Below are positions 26,161 through 39,281 of a stretch of DNA of 64,000 nt, piece after piece. The stretch is from the NCBI GenBank assembly GCA_013365365.1, contig JABVXU010000006.1, forward strand, positions 124,001-188,000, written 5' to 3'. Each line of letters opens with the position of its first letter. Within the stretch, counting starts at the first letter, position 1. Both the position numbers and the translations under genes were made by a program. This DNA comes from Cruorifilaria tuberocauda. Its lineage: Eukaryota; Nematoda; Chromadorea; Rhabditida; Onchocercidae. The notes beneath the pieces were generated by a model. The model ran no database searches, was not told where the DNA came from, and worked only from the letters and a program-made list of their open reading frames with translations.

Positions 26161-26649
26161 TGCGTGGTAGAGAAGAAACAGATGTATAGCTCCAATGTTT
26201 CTTTTCCTTTCCTCTTTCCAGTGGTTTTTTTTCAAACCATTCAGAGAGTTGATTTTCTAATCCTTCCAGTATGTGTTAACAGTATCAAATAGCATTTTCT
26301 TCATTTCAATGTGTTGCTACGATTTAGTCTATAAATTCGAATAAAAAGTGTTCTAAATTTTTGCAAGAAAAATTAGCATATATACAACAAATTAGTTTTA
26401 TTAACAGCGTAGAGATTACGCGGAAATTGAAATAGCGTTACGAATGAAGTGCAAACTGAACTGAATTAACAGTCTTGAAAATAGACTCAAACTTCCTGAG
26501 GAATAACGATGCTAGACTTATAATGAATTAAGTAATTGTCTTGAAAGTCTATCATCAAAGCCAGAAAAAATGAATTCCCTGTAGTAGACTGCGGACCTCA
26601 CTGAATGCAATACACAAACTGGCAAAAAATTCGAAGGTAAATATGAGAT

Positions 26650-26735
26650 AAGAGTACATGTGCATGATACGTGTAATTTGTGTGTACGTATAGTATACAT
26701 GTATGTATACGCATGTGTTTGTGCATAAGTACGTA
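26650..26735. repeat. Alternating purine-pyrimidine tract
   Basis: Mostly alternating TG/CA/TA steps, including GTATACATGTATGTATAC at 26693-26710. Such tracts can adopt non-B structure; no gene context is evident. Confidence 0.6.
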
Positions 26736-27639
26736 AAAGTAAATTTCCTTGCGATAAAACAAGTTTTCTGGATAGAGAAATGGGAAAAGCACAATCGTAC
26801 AGTTTCATTTTTCAAAAAAAAAAAAAACTGTAATAAATTTCATCCTATAAATTACGATAAACTGTCTATCAGTTGACTGATGCACCCTTGTTAAATTAAA
26901 TTATTGGTGTCGAGAGTCTCGACAATATTCAAACCACCGGCTATGCATTCGGAGAGATCTTAAAGTTAAACATATCTTATATGAATGCGTGTATTTTCAA
27001 TGAGCACATTTCCGCAACCACACGTAATTCTAATCCGGGAAATATCGGGTAATGGTATAGTGAATAGTTTGCAGTTACATAAAAATAATTATTTATTTAT
27101 GTCGCATAATGACAATGGTAGCAATTATAAAATTATAACCCCTGTAAAATCTAACAAAGGAAAATTTATTCATATAACTAATCTGAATTAATTATAATAT
27201 GATACTGATTGCAGAGGTAGGTGTAAGAAGCCATTATTACTAGTAATTTCAAAATTTAGAAAAATTACTTTAAAAAAATCGATTAACTGGCGGTTCAAGA
27301 AATATAAAAAATGAAAAACTTATCGCAATTAATTACTTAGAGAATCGTAGAAGTATAAAGTAAATGGTCAAAAAGATGAAGTGAAAAAACGAAAATATAA
27401 ATAATTGTTAACATTTTTAAATTTACAACAACAGAAAATTCCATTGTGGTTCTTTGTGAAATTAATCGAAAAGACGAATACATCACTTTAATGGGACAAC
27501 TGTAGGCTATGAAATGGAATGAGCTTTTAATTAATCCCGAATATCTACCACGGTATATGTTACGGGTAATAACGCTATGTAATGAGTTAACTTTATAACT
27601 AAAAGTAACAGATAATAAAAATAAATCTCACATTTCACA

Positions 27640-28160
27640 AAGGAAATAGTCACTTGGAACTGAGTGAGAAGTGGCGAGGAGAAGCGGGAAGTGTTGGAGA
27701 CCGTTAAGGCGGCAAATCATGAAAAAGGTTAGGGTCTAGAGGAAAAGCAGCAGCCCCAGACTGAATCTAATGGAGAAGAAAAGAAGGCGAAAAGGCGGAC
27801 GCCAGTCGATGCTGCACAAGCTCCTCTCCCTACCCTTAACCCCACCGCATCGCAGGACGCACGCACGCACGCGACCCGCAGTGCGTGCGAACGTGAAAGC
27901 ACTCTCAACGGATCCGTCACTCTACACACACGCACTATGAAAGCTTGAAGCATATTGAATGGTCTGCAGAGGCTCCCGTCGTTGCAGGAAGTGCACACAT
28001 AATGGGAGCGGCAAATGCCCTCTGCCCCTTTCCGCTGAAGATAAGGTGTTAGGAGAGACTGAACTGATAATATCACTCGGGATTTGGTCCGATGCTGTTG
28101 TGAATAGCACCTGGAGCGCTGATCATTTATCAAACAAGTACCGTTCCTAATGCGCCATTA
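27640..28160. promoter_or_regulatory. GC-rich island, candidate promoter or non-coding exon
   Basis: Base composition shifts sharply from the AT-rich surroundings to GC-rich, with many CpG steps and CGCACG repeats. Overlapping ORFs exist on both strands (27729-28133 minus, 27959-28150 plus), but their translations look non-protein-like. It lies about 2.4 kb upstream of the MTSS1-like start. A regulatory role is an inference from composition and position. Confidence 0.35.
27862..27889. repeat. Perfect 9-bp hairpin within the GC-rich island
   Basis: Arms CGCACGCAC and GTGCGTGCG are exact reverse complements around a 10-base loop. Confidence 0.9.
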
Positions 28161-29058
28161 TCTTCATTGAGGACTAGAACTAATCGAATAGAATATAATA
28201 TCAAAGATATCTTCTTCCATGCATAATTAGCAACTTCGCTAGCAAAAGAGTAACGGAAATAACAAAGTGATATGAACACGAAAGGAAACTTTCGTTAAAG
28301 GATTCCTTTTACATTTTAATTTCATTGATAATACCACTGGCCTATCATTTCCACTGTTTACAACTTTAAAGCATTTTTCCGTTACATGAAGCATTTTGCT
28401 ATATCTTTGTTATCCATTAACAATCCTCTCAATCTTCTTCAACATGTCCCCTTGATAAGTATGATTAACGGTTAATCAATCGAATTGAAAATTAATCAAA
28501 ATAACTGAAATGGATTTCATTATTTTAATCATTTCCATCGATGGGGATCTCTTAATTTGAATACAATAATATTATTATTTGGAATTCAAGTTTCTTCTGA
28601 CATAATTTTACTTTGACAGTTTATTGATTTAAATTTAGGCAGTCCATTTTTTTTTATGGGCTTTATCAATTCGCATCATTATTTTCTCATCTTTTGATAA
28701 TCTCATTATACAATCATGCAGATATATGCATAAGAAGTTAGCAGTGCAAGGAGAAAAGGTGAAGGCCGTATTAATCATACGATTATGGCTTCATGTTACT
28801 TTGTGTCCAGCTGGCCTAATTAATACCGTAGAATCGCTTTGAGTTACTCTATTACCGTAATGCTGAAGAGAAGAAAGAAAATTTCATTTTTTTGAGAGTG
28901 ATGACATAACGTTTTAACTGTGATTCACTTGCAAAGTAGTAGTACTGGCGCTCAGTGCATGCGACATTTGAGCCGTGTTCCATTTGGTCTGAACGGTTGT
29001 AAAATCTGAAGAATAAGTCAATATAACTGATTCTCTAGAGGAAAGGAGTGGAAATTCC

Positions 29059-29076
29059 AATAATAATAATAATAAT
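29059..29076. repeat. (AAT)n microsatellite
   Basis: Six copies of a TAA/AAT trinucleotide in non-coding sequence. Confidence 0.9.
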
Positions 29077-31390
29077 GATTTGCAAGCAATGGAAAATCTC
29101 TAACGAAGAAGAATATGATTGAAATATCTGAAAGAAAATGAAGTGATGGTATAATTGTGTTTCATTTGTCAATCAATCAGTGACCCATTAAGAATGAAAG
29201 GACGAGACGAAGTTGACAAGAACAGTCAACGGAGACACTTCTCACTTCGTAAATACTTGCAACTTTCAAATTTTAAATCGAATTCTATAAATATCGAAGG
29301 GAAATGAAATTTACAGATTTGAAAATCGTAAATTTAGTATGTAAATTATGTATATTATTAATTTGCATTTTGAAATGATGAACTGTTTGTAAAATTTCAC
29401 AAGAAAGTTATGAGAGAATTATATATCAAAGCGAAAATTGATGTATGTGATTGCTGTGAAGTGAAATTTGGACATAGTTTCAATTAAGAACTTTTGATTT
29501 GCCTGAAACCTCTTCGGCTTCCCATGCTAATGCTTGTCTGCCTGGATCTAGCAAAGCCCTATCTTCCTTCCATTAACAGAAATAGTAGTTTATTAAGAAT
29601 TTGAAGATTTGCTGAGAAGCTATAATGTAGCATGTAACAGGGAAAAATGCCTTCACATGCTTAACTTATATATAATGTTAATCAAATACTTTCCCCATTG
29701 TCCCGTATCATTTCATAAAATGACCCGAGGCCTTTTTTTCTTCCTTGCTATATCCATCAATTTTATCTTCTGGTTTACAGTTTATTTTTGCTAATATTCA
29801 AATTGCAAAGACTTTAGATCCACAAAATCTTGCAAATTGAATGCAAATTTTTCTTTGATATTTAAATTTCAAAATTTGAAGAGCTGATTTCTTGACATGT
29901 ATTTGTATAATGTGTGAATATAGTAGCATTCAAAATGTAATCATTCCTTGTAATCAAAATGTAATCAGCCCATCTTCGGAATAAAATGGAGCAATTTCTA
30001 TTAGTTCAATAGTTTGTTAAGGGAAATAAATCATTCTTTTGCTACTTAACAGACATTGTTGGCTTTTTTAGTATGAATGAATAATTTGTCTTTGGAATAT
30101 GAAATGAAAAGAAAACGCTACGAGTACTTCGATAGCATTCTAATCGAAAGAACTTTGCTGAGAGGGCAAAGAATGGATGTGAGAGACGGATTTCCAAAAT
30201 GGATCATCCGGTTAGATAGGTTAGATCTTCTAATTCACTATACGGAAGTTAATTTAAAAAATGAGAATTAGCTGTGTGAAAGTTGAAATTTTTTTTAACT
30301 AGTGGGAAATTAGGAATTAATTTAAAGTTAAACAATTATTAATTAACATCGCACAAGCGCTAATTACCATAAGGATTTTGTAAACGGAATGGTTCTGGTG
30401 AATTCAGAAACAACTCTAAGACAAATTCTTTACGCACGTACATTTTTCCCAGTTACGTGGAAAGAATAAAATGTCACACTTAATAAGATTAAAACTTATA
30501 ATGCGTAATTTCAAATCACGATGATCATACTGTTATATCATTTCTCTAATTCATAACAAGTATCATAAGATACAATGCGCTCATTTTAGCGTTATTGTCA
30601 TTATTATTCAACAGAAAAATTCAGTAAAGAATGACGTAGTAATGAGCGATTCGAGTTTTAGTGGGCGTTGCACAAAATTAAATTTACACGTGACGGACAA
30701 TATATGTGACAAAGTTGAAGAGAGAAAGTTATGTACTTATTCCTGGAAAAGTTGAGAGAGATGAATCAAAGAAAAAGAAGTGAAATAGAAATAAGTAAAT
30801 CTTATATTATTGGTGCTCAAATTAATTGAGAAAGTCTTCTTTCGGTTTTAATATCGCAAATATTCATCTGTTTTGATGTATGAATTGTCTCTTTCATTCC
30901 TTTTGTTGCGATGGAATTGGCTTTTCGTAAAGATGAAATTCTCATTTCAAATCTTTCTTTTTCTGTGATTTCAGAAATTAATCCAAATGAATGATTGCAG
31001 TTTCAATAGTTGGGAAAAATATGAACCTATCACCAAATTCGTTAAGTGATTTATTGGGAAAAAATAGTTAAGACACTTGAAATTGACTTGAAATTGCTTT
31101 TTGCACCTTTCTAAGTCAAATTTATCAGAGACGATAAAATTCAATTTCCTGATACCAACTGTTTTAACTTTTCGCAAATTAATTGCGGATAATGAATTAT
31201 TCATGAGCCTGACGTCTTTTTAGTCTATATGTCATTTGAAAATAGAAATTGAAATAATTGGTTTGTGAAATAGAGAATAGATTGAATAACAATGCTTTGA
31301 AAGGAGCAATGGTGTTAAGGGAAATGCTCTCCTCAACTTCTACAACAGGCGGTATGAAAGCATTGATTAGCATGATTGGTGACACGTATG

Positions 31391-31433
31391 ACACACACAC
31401 GCATACGCACACATTTGCACACACATGCACATA
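31391..31433. repeat. Degenerate CA repeat
   Basis: ACACACACAC followed by GCATACGCACACATTTGCAC and similar units. Confidence 0.8.
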
Positions 31434-32451
31434 ATTTAATCAGAAGTGAAAGCGAGGCGAAAATGAGTTTTCATTTAAAACCATCGCGTGTAATCATTTT
31501 GACCTATTATCGAGTGGCATTTGATATGAAGGAAAGGACCATTCCACGCAAGACATCCTCTCTCTCTCTCCCGGAGTCTGTTTTAATGGAACTTCTCAAC
31601 TGTTCACTACGAGATTTGAAGTAGTAGAAAGATCGAGAACGAAACAAGACTGAACAATGATTAGAACTTTTTGTAGCGGTTACTCCTTTAGGGTTTCATT
31701 GCAGTTTGATTAAATTTAATTTCGTGGCACTCTAAAGGAAACGAATTGATTTTGTTGTTGTAAAGGGAGTTGAAAATAAAAATGAATTATCAGAGAATTC
31801 CGATAGAAACAGTTCCTATTTGAATCAATCATTTCATTGAGATTTGCGGAACGAAATGAATTGAAAAAAGGAATTCAGTTGGAAGAGTAGAATATCTTTA
31901 GTTTAAAATATTACAAATTTTAAACGGTAGAATTGTTCACGATATTTTCATTTACTGTCTGAAAAAGCAGAAAGAAAAATTCATGAATCGTTAGAAAAAA
32001 GAAAATTTTCTTATTTCTGAATAATAAATCCAATAGTTTGTCTGTTTGATAGATATCAATGATAGTGATATATCGATAATATTTGATCTATTAGAAGACA
32101 AAAATGAACATAAAAGATTTAACTTATGAGTGAAAGAATTTACCTGCTGGAAGTGAGAACTTTATACCGTAATTTCTTTTCCCTTGAAAACGATAATTGA
32201 AAAAGTATCTTTCACCGCATTCATTTCTTTGTTTCCATGGTGATGCCAATTTGATGTATCACATAGCTACAAGCTGTCATATTTTCAAATATTACTAATT
32301 TTTTTTAATTTAGAAAGATAATTACCAATTTTTGTTTTTCCTTAATTTATTCTAAATTTTGATTTTAGCTCAATTAATTTCATTAGAACCAGTGCTGATA
32401 CAGAGTGGATCCTTTTAAGTGTAATTTTAAATTTCAGATATTTCGACATTT

Positions 32452-33451
32452 ATGATACAAGATATGGGTAATTTTATGGAACATCAAGAGAGGCTATATC
32501 AGTTTATCAAACACAAAGAAAGGGTATGCAAATTCGATAAAAATTTTGCACTAAAACATAAAATTTCGTTTTTAAATTACATAACTTGACAATTCTATTT
32601 ATTGCCTTATGTGATTCCATGAAACGTAAAATTGCTTGATTGAATCTTCGGGATGTTACGTCTTATAACCTTTGTTTGCATTTAGCATTCAGAAAATGTC
32701 AAATGTCAGTTTAATTATTTTTGTCGGTTCAAAATTCAGTGACTGAGATTCATATTCTTCAGCTATTTTTAAGATACTGAAAGCAAAGCCTGTCGTTGAA
32801 ACCAGACCTCGATCTAAATCAATGCCAGGACATCCAAGAATATCATTACAGAAGGTTATTTTATTACATATTATCAGTAAATTTTCAAAACAATAAATGG
32901 TTGAATCCCTGAGTTTCTTTGACATTGACAAAATTTTGAATCACTATTTCCATAAATTTTAATTAGCGTGATTTCCAATAATTTACCTTAACTTTTCTTG
33001 TCCTTTCTATCAGCACAATTCAGTCAAACTTGAAGAAAGAAAGCTAATTTGTTGATTTCTTCACTTTTGTCATCAATAAAATCTTTTCTTAGTTAACTAT
33101 ACAAAATGTCCGATTATTTAACAAGACATCCATTCCTTTTCTCTTTGCTTCTGCTTTTTTCCTCCTATTGGAGTAGTTATCACTATTTCATCCCATTTTT
33201 CGGTCAGAATCTTTCCTTAACTGGATGATATCTTGATTCCAAGTTTTCTAACTCGCATAAATCAAGTAAGCGGTATTTAATTTCGCTATTTCTGATCAAA
33301 TTCTAGTTCAAAATCATCTTCCAACCTATCATTTTAAGCCACAACAACTTTATTTTTGCAGCGTGAGGAAGAAAGAAGGATTCAGGTAGAGAACGAGCGC
33401 CTGCTAAAGTCGTTATTGAAAATTTCGGAGCGAAAACCAAAATACCTATGA
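32452..33451 (+). CDS. Small protein with a CFAP97/KIAA1430-like motif
   Basis: Two exons, 32452-32523 and 33362-33451, joined in phase 0 (AGG/GTATGC donor, TTTTTGCAG acceptor), give 53 residues ending in TGA. The second exon reads REEERRIQVENERLLKSLLK followed by ISERKPKYL. The spacing R-I-x-x-E-N-x-x-L-L-K ... R-K-P-x-Y resembles the conserved end of CFAP97 family proteins. The first exon follows an AATTTCAG acceptor (AG at 32436-32437), and the frame is open from there, so it could be trans-spliced or preceded by a phase-1 exon that I did not find. The stop lies about 390 bases from the 3' end of the convergent ric-19 gene. CFAP97 proteins are known from cilia; a role in a nematode is not clear. 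The family call is tentative. Confidence 0.5.
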
Positions 33452-33842
33452 TTCCATTTCTTCTCTTGTTGATAAATCTTCCTTCATTTCAGAGTTTCAA
33501 AAGAATATTTTTCTGAAAAATTTATCACTTGGTGTTTTTCCAAAAATTCCTACATTTGATGAATGAGACAAAAAGTTCTTCAGTTTCGGAAAGAAGTTCT
33601 GTAGAATAAAAGAGATTTTAGTTATTTTTTTTACACTTTGCAACTTTTCATTTGCCATCAATTTCACATGAGAAATTGACATTCATGTGTAAAAGAGAGG
33701 GAAAAACAATTAGTGAATTTACTCAATTCGATCTTCAATTCTCGGCATCTTTTGTGTCAATAGAAGCATTTGAATTCACCTCTTTATAAAAATAAATGAA
33801 ACAAACAGAAAACTTTATAAGAAATGAGAAAATGGACAAGAA
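33452..33842. other. Intergenic between convergent genes
   Basis: An AT-rich 3' gap between the CFAP97-like gene and ric-19. Nothing else is seen. Confidence 0.5.
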
Positions 33843-36800
33843 TCAACAGTTTTTAAACATATCACTACCACTCACTTCATCTATTTCAAATTTTGCCAAA
33901 AGTTCTTTCCAAACCTGCAATTTAACAGTTTACGTTCTGTTTTTGAAGACATCCAAAATTATATCCTAATTAAACTCATTGAATTCTTACTTGTAAAATG
34001 CAATTTTCCATTATTTCGCAATACTAAACTTACATCGAAATTTGAATCTGTTGAATCTACGAAAGGATTCGGGAAACTGCTTCCCATTGAAGGAAACTGC
34101 AACAAATGGGATGGTAGGGTTAATGATGATGAAGATGGTGGAGCAGGGGTTGTTGCCGTATCAGGTGCAGTTTCAGCTGCCATTAGCTTTGACCAATCGG
34201 AGGCGAATGAATTCATTCCAGAAGTTGTACCATCCAAAGATAATAAATCGATGAGATCTGGTGGACAACAAACCGCTGAATGAAATGATAAATCACAACA
34301 TCAAATTATCCTTTCCGAGGTTATTCACACAGTAATCAGGATATGGTGATATCTCGCCATCTTACCATTATTTCATCACAAAATATTGCAAAAATTTAAA
34401 AACTTAATACTAACAGTTACACAAAATCTCAATATCGTTAATTTCTCGGGCTCCCAAGATCTTTTATTTTATTTGAGAACATTAGGAGATTGAAACTAGA
34501 AGTTTACCATTTCTATTTAACTTCCATCTTGGTGGTGGAACTATAGTTGGAAAGGCAGTAGTCGATTGTTCATTGGTTGGATGTGCTTCAACTGATATTA
34601 ATGTTTTCCTTGACATATCACTTGTTGGTTCAAGGGTCTGTTCCTTTAGTAGGCCTAGTGGACTTTCAGTTCTACTGGCCAACAAATGATGTCCGTTAAA
34701 ATCTTTCAAGTCTTGCAACATTTCCTCCATTTCCTGTTCACATTGATCGAACTCAATCAGACTGAAATGGTGGTTTTGAAGCGAAATTAATTCTCACTAG
34801 CAAACTTTTTTTTTAAAAGTCCAGTTGAGAATGAAATAAACAACCTTTGGGGTTCCGTTTCTTTACTTTTCATTTGGTCGTCATTCTCCTTTGAAGATTC
34901 AATCAAATCCTATAAAAAACACTAGATATTTCACCTATTTGTTATCTTTTGACTAAACCAACATTTTCTTACGTTCTTACGTGATGATATGTAATTTTCG
35001 AATTTAGAGAATAATTACCGTCAGCATTTCAAATTCATAATGTTTACGACTGGACACAAAATCATAAATCTTCTCATATGCCAGCGTTGTTTGCTCATAA
35101 TAGTTGTATAGTAATTTCTGATACGACTCCAATAGCTGTCAAAGTATGTAACAAATTAATTATTGATTTGAATAATAAGTTAAACAAAATGGAATGTGAA
35201 ATTTCTGAGTTATTGATGTTATTGGAAATTATTTATTTAGTCATTCTGCAAGATATTCATGATATTGATCTTCAGTTCATTCGAATCTATCTGAGATGCA
35301 GATGGTTAAGAAAGATCAATCCATAGTTTTTTACATTATTTGTCAAACCCAAATATCAATCTACAGCCAATAATTTTAGATGAATAGTTTGAACGAGAAA
35401 TTAATAAAGAATTGCTGTTTAGTTTGAGAATCTGACAGATGTGTGAACCATATAGAAATATCCATTCCTCTCACTATTTTTTGAAACTACTGGTTACTCT
35501 ATCTGATATATCAGACGTATGACATCAAATGACACCACAAAAATACAAAAGTACTCATAAAAAATAAGCTCCGAGTTAACAAAAATAGTGAAGTCTTTTT
35601 CATTTTTCAGCTTGGAATTTAAAAATGAAGTTGATTACGTCATACCTGTGAAAACAAATTGTAGCGACTAGCGACCAATAAATCCACTTTCTGAAGAGTA
35701 TCCAATTTCAAACTATCTAATTTCTCCTTATTTCGTCTAACAACACTCTGTGCAGCTCGAAACTTTTCCAAAATATTTTCCTCATCAGGGTCAAGCTATA
35801 ATATGGGAGAGTCAATGAGGATAGAAAGCAATAGCAGGTAAACTTTTAATATCCGATAGAGAATTAGTTATGAAGTTTCCAGAAGAATATATCAAGCCTT
35901 GCAGCATTGGATATGACTCTGTAAGACAATGAAACATCTTTATTCCCTGATATTCGAATAAAATACATCAATTACAGATATCAAGCAGAAATTAATTAAC
36001 ATTCAATCTAGAAGAATTTTGACCTCTTTACTTGTTTTCTTCATCCATAATAATGACCCTCTATATTCAGTTCTAGCTTTTTCCGCAGCATCCACTGTAT
36101 CCGCACAATCTAAGATAGCTCTTTCCGTAAAAACATGGAGCTCACCGAAGAATCGTAGTAGTGGATTTCGAATTTGTAATCTGATAATGATGTTTTGCAG
36201 AATTTATTAAATTAGAGATTAGTAGAGATTCCCCAAGTTACTAGATCAATTTGTATGGAAAAAGAGCAATACCAAAATGAATCTATTAGCTAAAAAAATT
36301 AAATTTTTATTTCTAGTAGAAGGAATAGCAATACAACTAAAAATTTTAATTGTTCTAATATCCGTCAAAAAGTCTGATTATCAATTGGAAAAAGAGTAGA
36401 TAGTATTATTTGCTTAGCGACAAAATGATTTTGAATTCATGATGGCGAATAAGTGTTTTAGAAATAACCTGTGATGTACTGAAATCGCTAATACTCTCGC
36501 AACAGCGACCATAACACGACCAGCAGCTGTCGTCTCTACTCCGCCATTCTCTTTCAACATTTTACTCAATTCAAATTCCACTTCCACTAATTCTAAAGAT
36601 GTTTGATACTTTGATAAGAATGGCTACTTTTAACTATTAATGACTTCCATTTCTTTAATGACAGGTTTTTGCAATACATCGAAATGTAAGCCATACATGT
36701 GAAGAAGTGGTCTCTGCGCAACAGTTGTCAGAAAATTTTTAAATTTTCAATGAAAAATTCTAATGTGGAAATCATAAAACTTAAAAACCTTGGATAAATT

Positions 36801-37580
36801 ATGATTGATTGATCTAAGAAGAATACCGCTTAGATAATGTTGGTAATCATCGATGCAGCAAAGCAATTGATCAGATGTTTCCTGAACGAACCGAAAGAGA
36901 GCTATTTTGCAATCAAATTCTGCATCTGAAGCTAACAAATATTCATCCTCCTGAAACCAGCATTTTAGTTAAATTTCGTCTAAATTTTATTTTCTATGAG
37001 CAGATTTTGAAGTATTCCTTAAAGGTTTCAAGACTTTTATCATTTAACTGCAAAAGTAACTAACGATATTATAATTTGCAATCAAAGGAAATTTCGTTAC
37101 CTTCTTTCCCAGTTTTTTCCTGATTAATTGCTTAGCTGTCCAATACTGCTGGCGCACTTTGTTTAGCGCGGACTCATCAAATCGATCCACAAAACGATCA
37201 AAATTTAAACCGCTAAAATTATATGTCAATATTATGACTAATTAATTTTGAAATATTCAGCAACCCTTTGTGAAGTCTAACCTGTGAACATTATTGTAAC
37301 AACAATAGCAAAGAATCGACAGGATGAAGAGAAAAGGCAAAGTTTTAGCAAGCGAGAACTAAATATTCCGAATTACTATCAGGAATCAACTGGGTAATAC
37401 AGTTGACACTGATCATAACATTATAAAATTCGGAGTAAGATTACACTTACTTTGTATAAATTTAAAGTAGCGAGAAGCATCTTATTTCCGCATGGAAAAG
37501 AGTAAGGAGAGGTAAGTTTATTCCTTCTTAACTTCAAAATATCACCTGGTAATGGATTCGTAATGACGTGTATAAGCCAT
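33843..37580 (-). CDS. ric-19: Islet cell autoantigen 1 homologue (arfaptin-homology/BAR protein)
   Basis: Eleven exons: 37580-37546, 37212-37101, 36950-36827, 36592-36469, 36180-36024, 35795-35646, 35135-35019, 34909-34845, 34761-34508, 34275-34034, 33914-33843. Phases match throughout and the product has 483 residues, about the length of human ICA1. The arfaptin-homology BAR domain occupies roughly residues 15-270: QQYWTAKQLIRKKLGKK, ASDAEFDCKIALFRFVQETS, RNPLLRFFGELHVFTERAI, ARTEYRGSLLWMKK, and LQKVDLLVASRYNLFS. The C-terminal part is Ser/Thr/Pro-rich, with DLIDLLSLD and FASDWSKLM, and ends with FDVWKELLAKFEID, as in the ICA69 C-terminal domain. In C. elegans RIC-19 acts with RAB-2 at the Golgi in dense-core vesicle maturation. 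The start exon (MAYTRHYESITS) is five bases after a GATAG acceptor. Confidence 0.94.
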
Positions 37581-39281
37581 CGTTGCTATCGTACAGCCTT
37601 CAATTCCTATGCAACATTCCGAATTTGTATTGTTTCATGAATTTTTCCAGAAAATTTTGAAGTTTAATAACATTTCAATTGGTCAGTGATTCAAATTAAA
37701 TTAGAAGAAGTATTGATGACAAAGACAAAATTACTTCTATTCCGTCAAAAATTTTTTTTAATTTCTCTCCTTCTTTTTCCTTTTCATATTTCAACATTGC
37801 TTAGGATCATCCACTTCAGTGACTGCTGTGAGTATTAAGCTTAATTTAATACTTTTCCTACATAGCTTCTTGTCTTAATTCTCCCTTATATTTCCGGATC
37901 TTCACCTGTCTTCTTCCACTCGTTATGTTTGTTAGTGAAGATAGTTTGTCAAAATGAATCCTATAACTTTGAATTCCATTGATAACTTCTAATTGTATAC
38001 TTACATTGCCCATGTTTTAATTACACTTCATCTTTATTCATAGTCTCTTTAAACATAATTCAGCCATTTCAATCATTCAAAAAATTTACTCTGCTATAAA
38101 TAACCAATGTAATTAGCTTTGTTAGTTTTATGACATAACTGATGAACTTCTGAAAAGAGACAAAGCTTGCATAAACAAAAATGTTTCAAAAATTCCTTAT
38201 TTAGTTTAAATAAAAATTTTACGTAAGAAGCATTAGTGATATCTAAAAAATAATAGACAACCGGTGAACTTTCTCAGAGAAACTGAAGAACATCAATCCT
38301 ACAATTAGATCTAAAAATCGGTTTGCCGTTTAAAATTCGCTATTTTTGGTATCTACTTTCTTTGCACAAAACAAAATGCTTAAAAAGTAATTAGACATCT
38401 ATCTAAGTTCGAGAACTAAATTAAAAGTAAAGCTTGCAAAATGAGCACAAATCGATGTTCTCAGACCTATAAATAAAACTTTTCAAACAAAAACTTTTGA
38501 TTATGTTAAATGGCTATGGATATCGATTATAACAACGTACACAAATGGCAAAAGGAACTGAGTGAGTGAAGAGAGAGTAAGTAGTGGAAAGAGCTCATGA
38601 ATGATAGCATGGATAGGATTGCGGGATAGTTAGGCACCAGCTCACTAAGGCCAAAGTGGGCTCTTTCTACCACATACTCTCTGATGACGGAAATGGGAGC
38701 TGTTGACTAATCAGTTAGCAGCGATAACTAGCTAAATCCTACTATTTGTCTTTTTTCACTCCATCATTTTCTCTTCATCTCTTTTATCTTCCCTCTAGCA
38801 ATATACAAATCCTTCATTCTCTTTTATCGAAGTGAATTCATTGTTTATTAACCTTAGCTATACAGTGGGAGATATTTAGTATAAAAAAGGAAGGTGTATT
38901 GTATAGGAAAGAATGATCGTATTATAGATGATAGAAGCAAAGGTATATAGTAATTAGTATCTGTAGACAATGTTTTGTTATCGTGCTGTTGTACAGTCTA
39001 CAGTGTTGACTGATAAAAAGTTCAGCTTGCATTTAGCCTGCAACTGTGAAACACGACATCTCTTCAGAAAACAAACGCGTCCTCTTTTTATGAGTAAAGC
39101 AGATGCGGCCGTATAAAACTTCAAGATGGGATGGAGAGGACTGTGAGGTGGGTGGTGGGAGGATTGGCGCAGGTTATAGGAGCTTCGCTGGAAATGAGTT
39201 TTGCTTTATTGGGAAAACTGTTTAAATTAAGTTAATCCAACTGCTCTTGGGTTTTTGTTAACATAAGAAAAATGATTTCAG
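37581..39281. promoter_or_regulatory. Divergent upstream region of ric-19 (-) and SNIP1 (+)
   Basis: About 1.7 kb without exons. The part 38560-39180 is richer in G and C than its surroundings. It ends at GATTTCAG (39274-39281), directly abutting the SNIP1 ATG. The promoter assignment is positional only. Confidence 0.35.

Larger units (their letters stand above)
25286..32451. other. Seven-kilobase region without supportable exons, upstream of MTSS1-like gene
   Basis: I find no exon chain that holds together. It contains AG, TAA and CA simple repeats, an alternating purine-pyrimidine tract (26650-26735), and a GC-rich island (27640-28160). A candidate ORF at 30077-30271 follows a TTTTTTAG acceptor but connects to nothing identified. 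It may hold distal promoters or untranslated exons of the MTSS1-like gene or of the CFAP97-like gene. Confidence 0.4.

Noticed and set aside
27729..28133. 134-codon minus-strand ORF in the GC-rich island
   Set aside because: The translation is Cys/Arg/Ser-rich and unstructured, and a second ORF overlaps on the other strand. The length is explained by fewer stops in GC-rich DNA.
36612..36715. Minus-strand open stretch in ric-19 intron 3 reading RPLLHMYG, faintly like the RNPLLRFFG of a later exon
   Set aside because: Similarity is limited to a few residues and ends in a stop; the exon in 36024-36180 supplies this part properly. Probably chance rather than an exon duplication.
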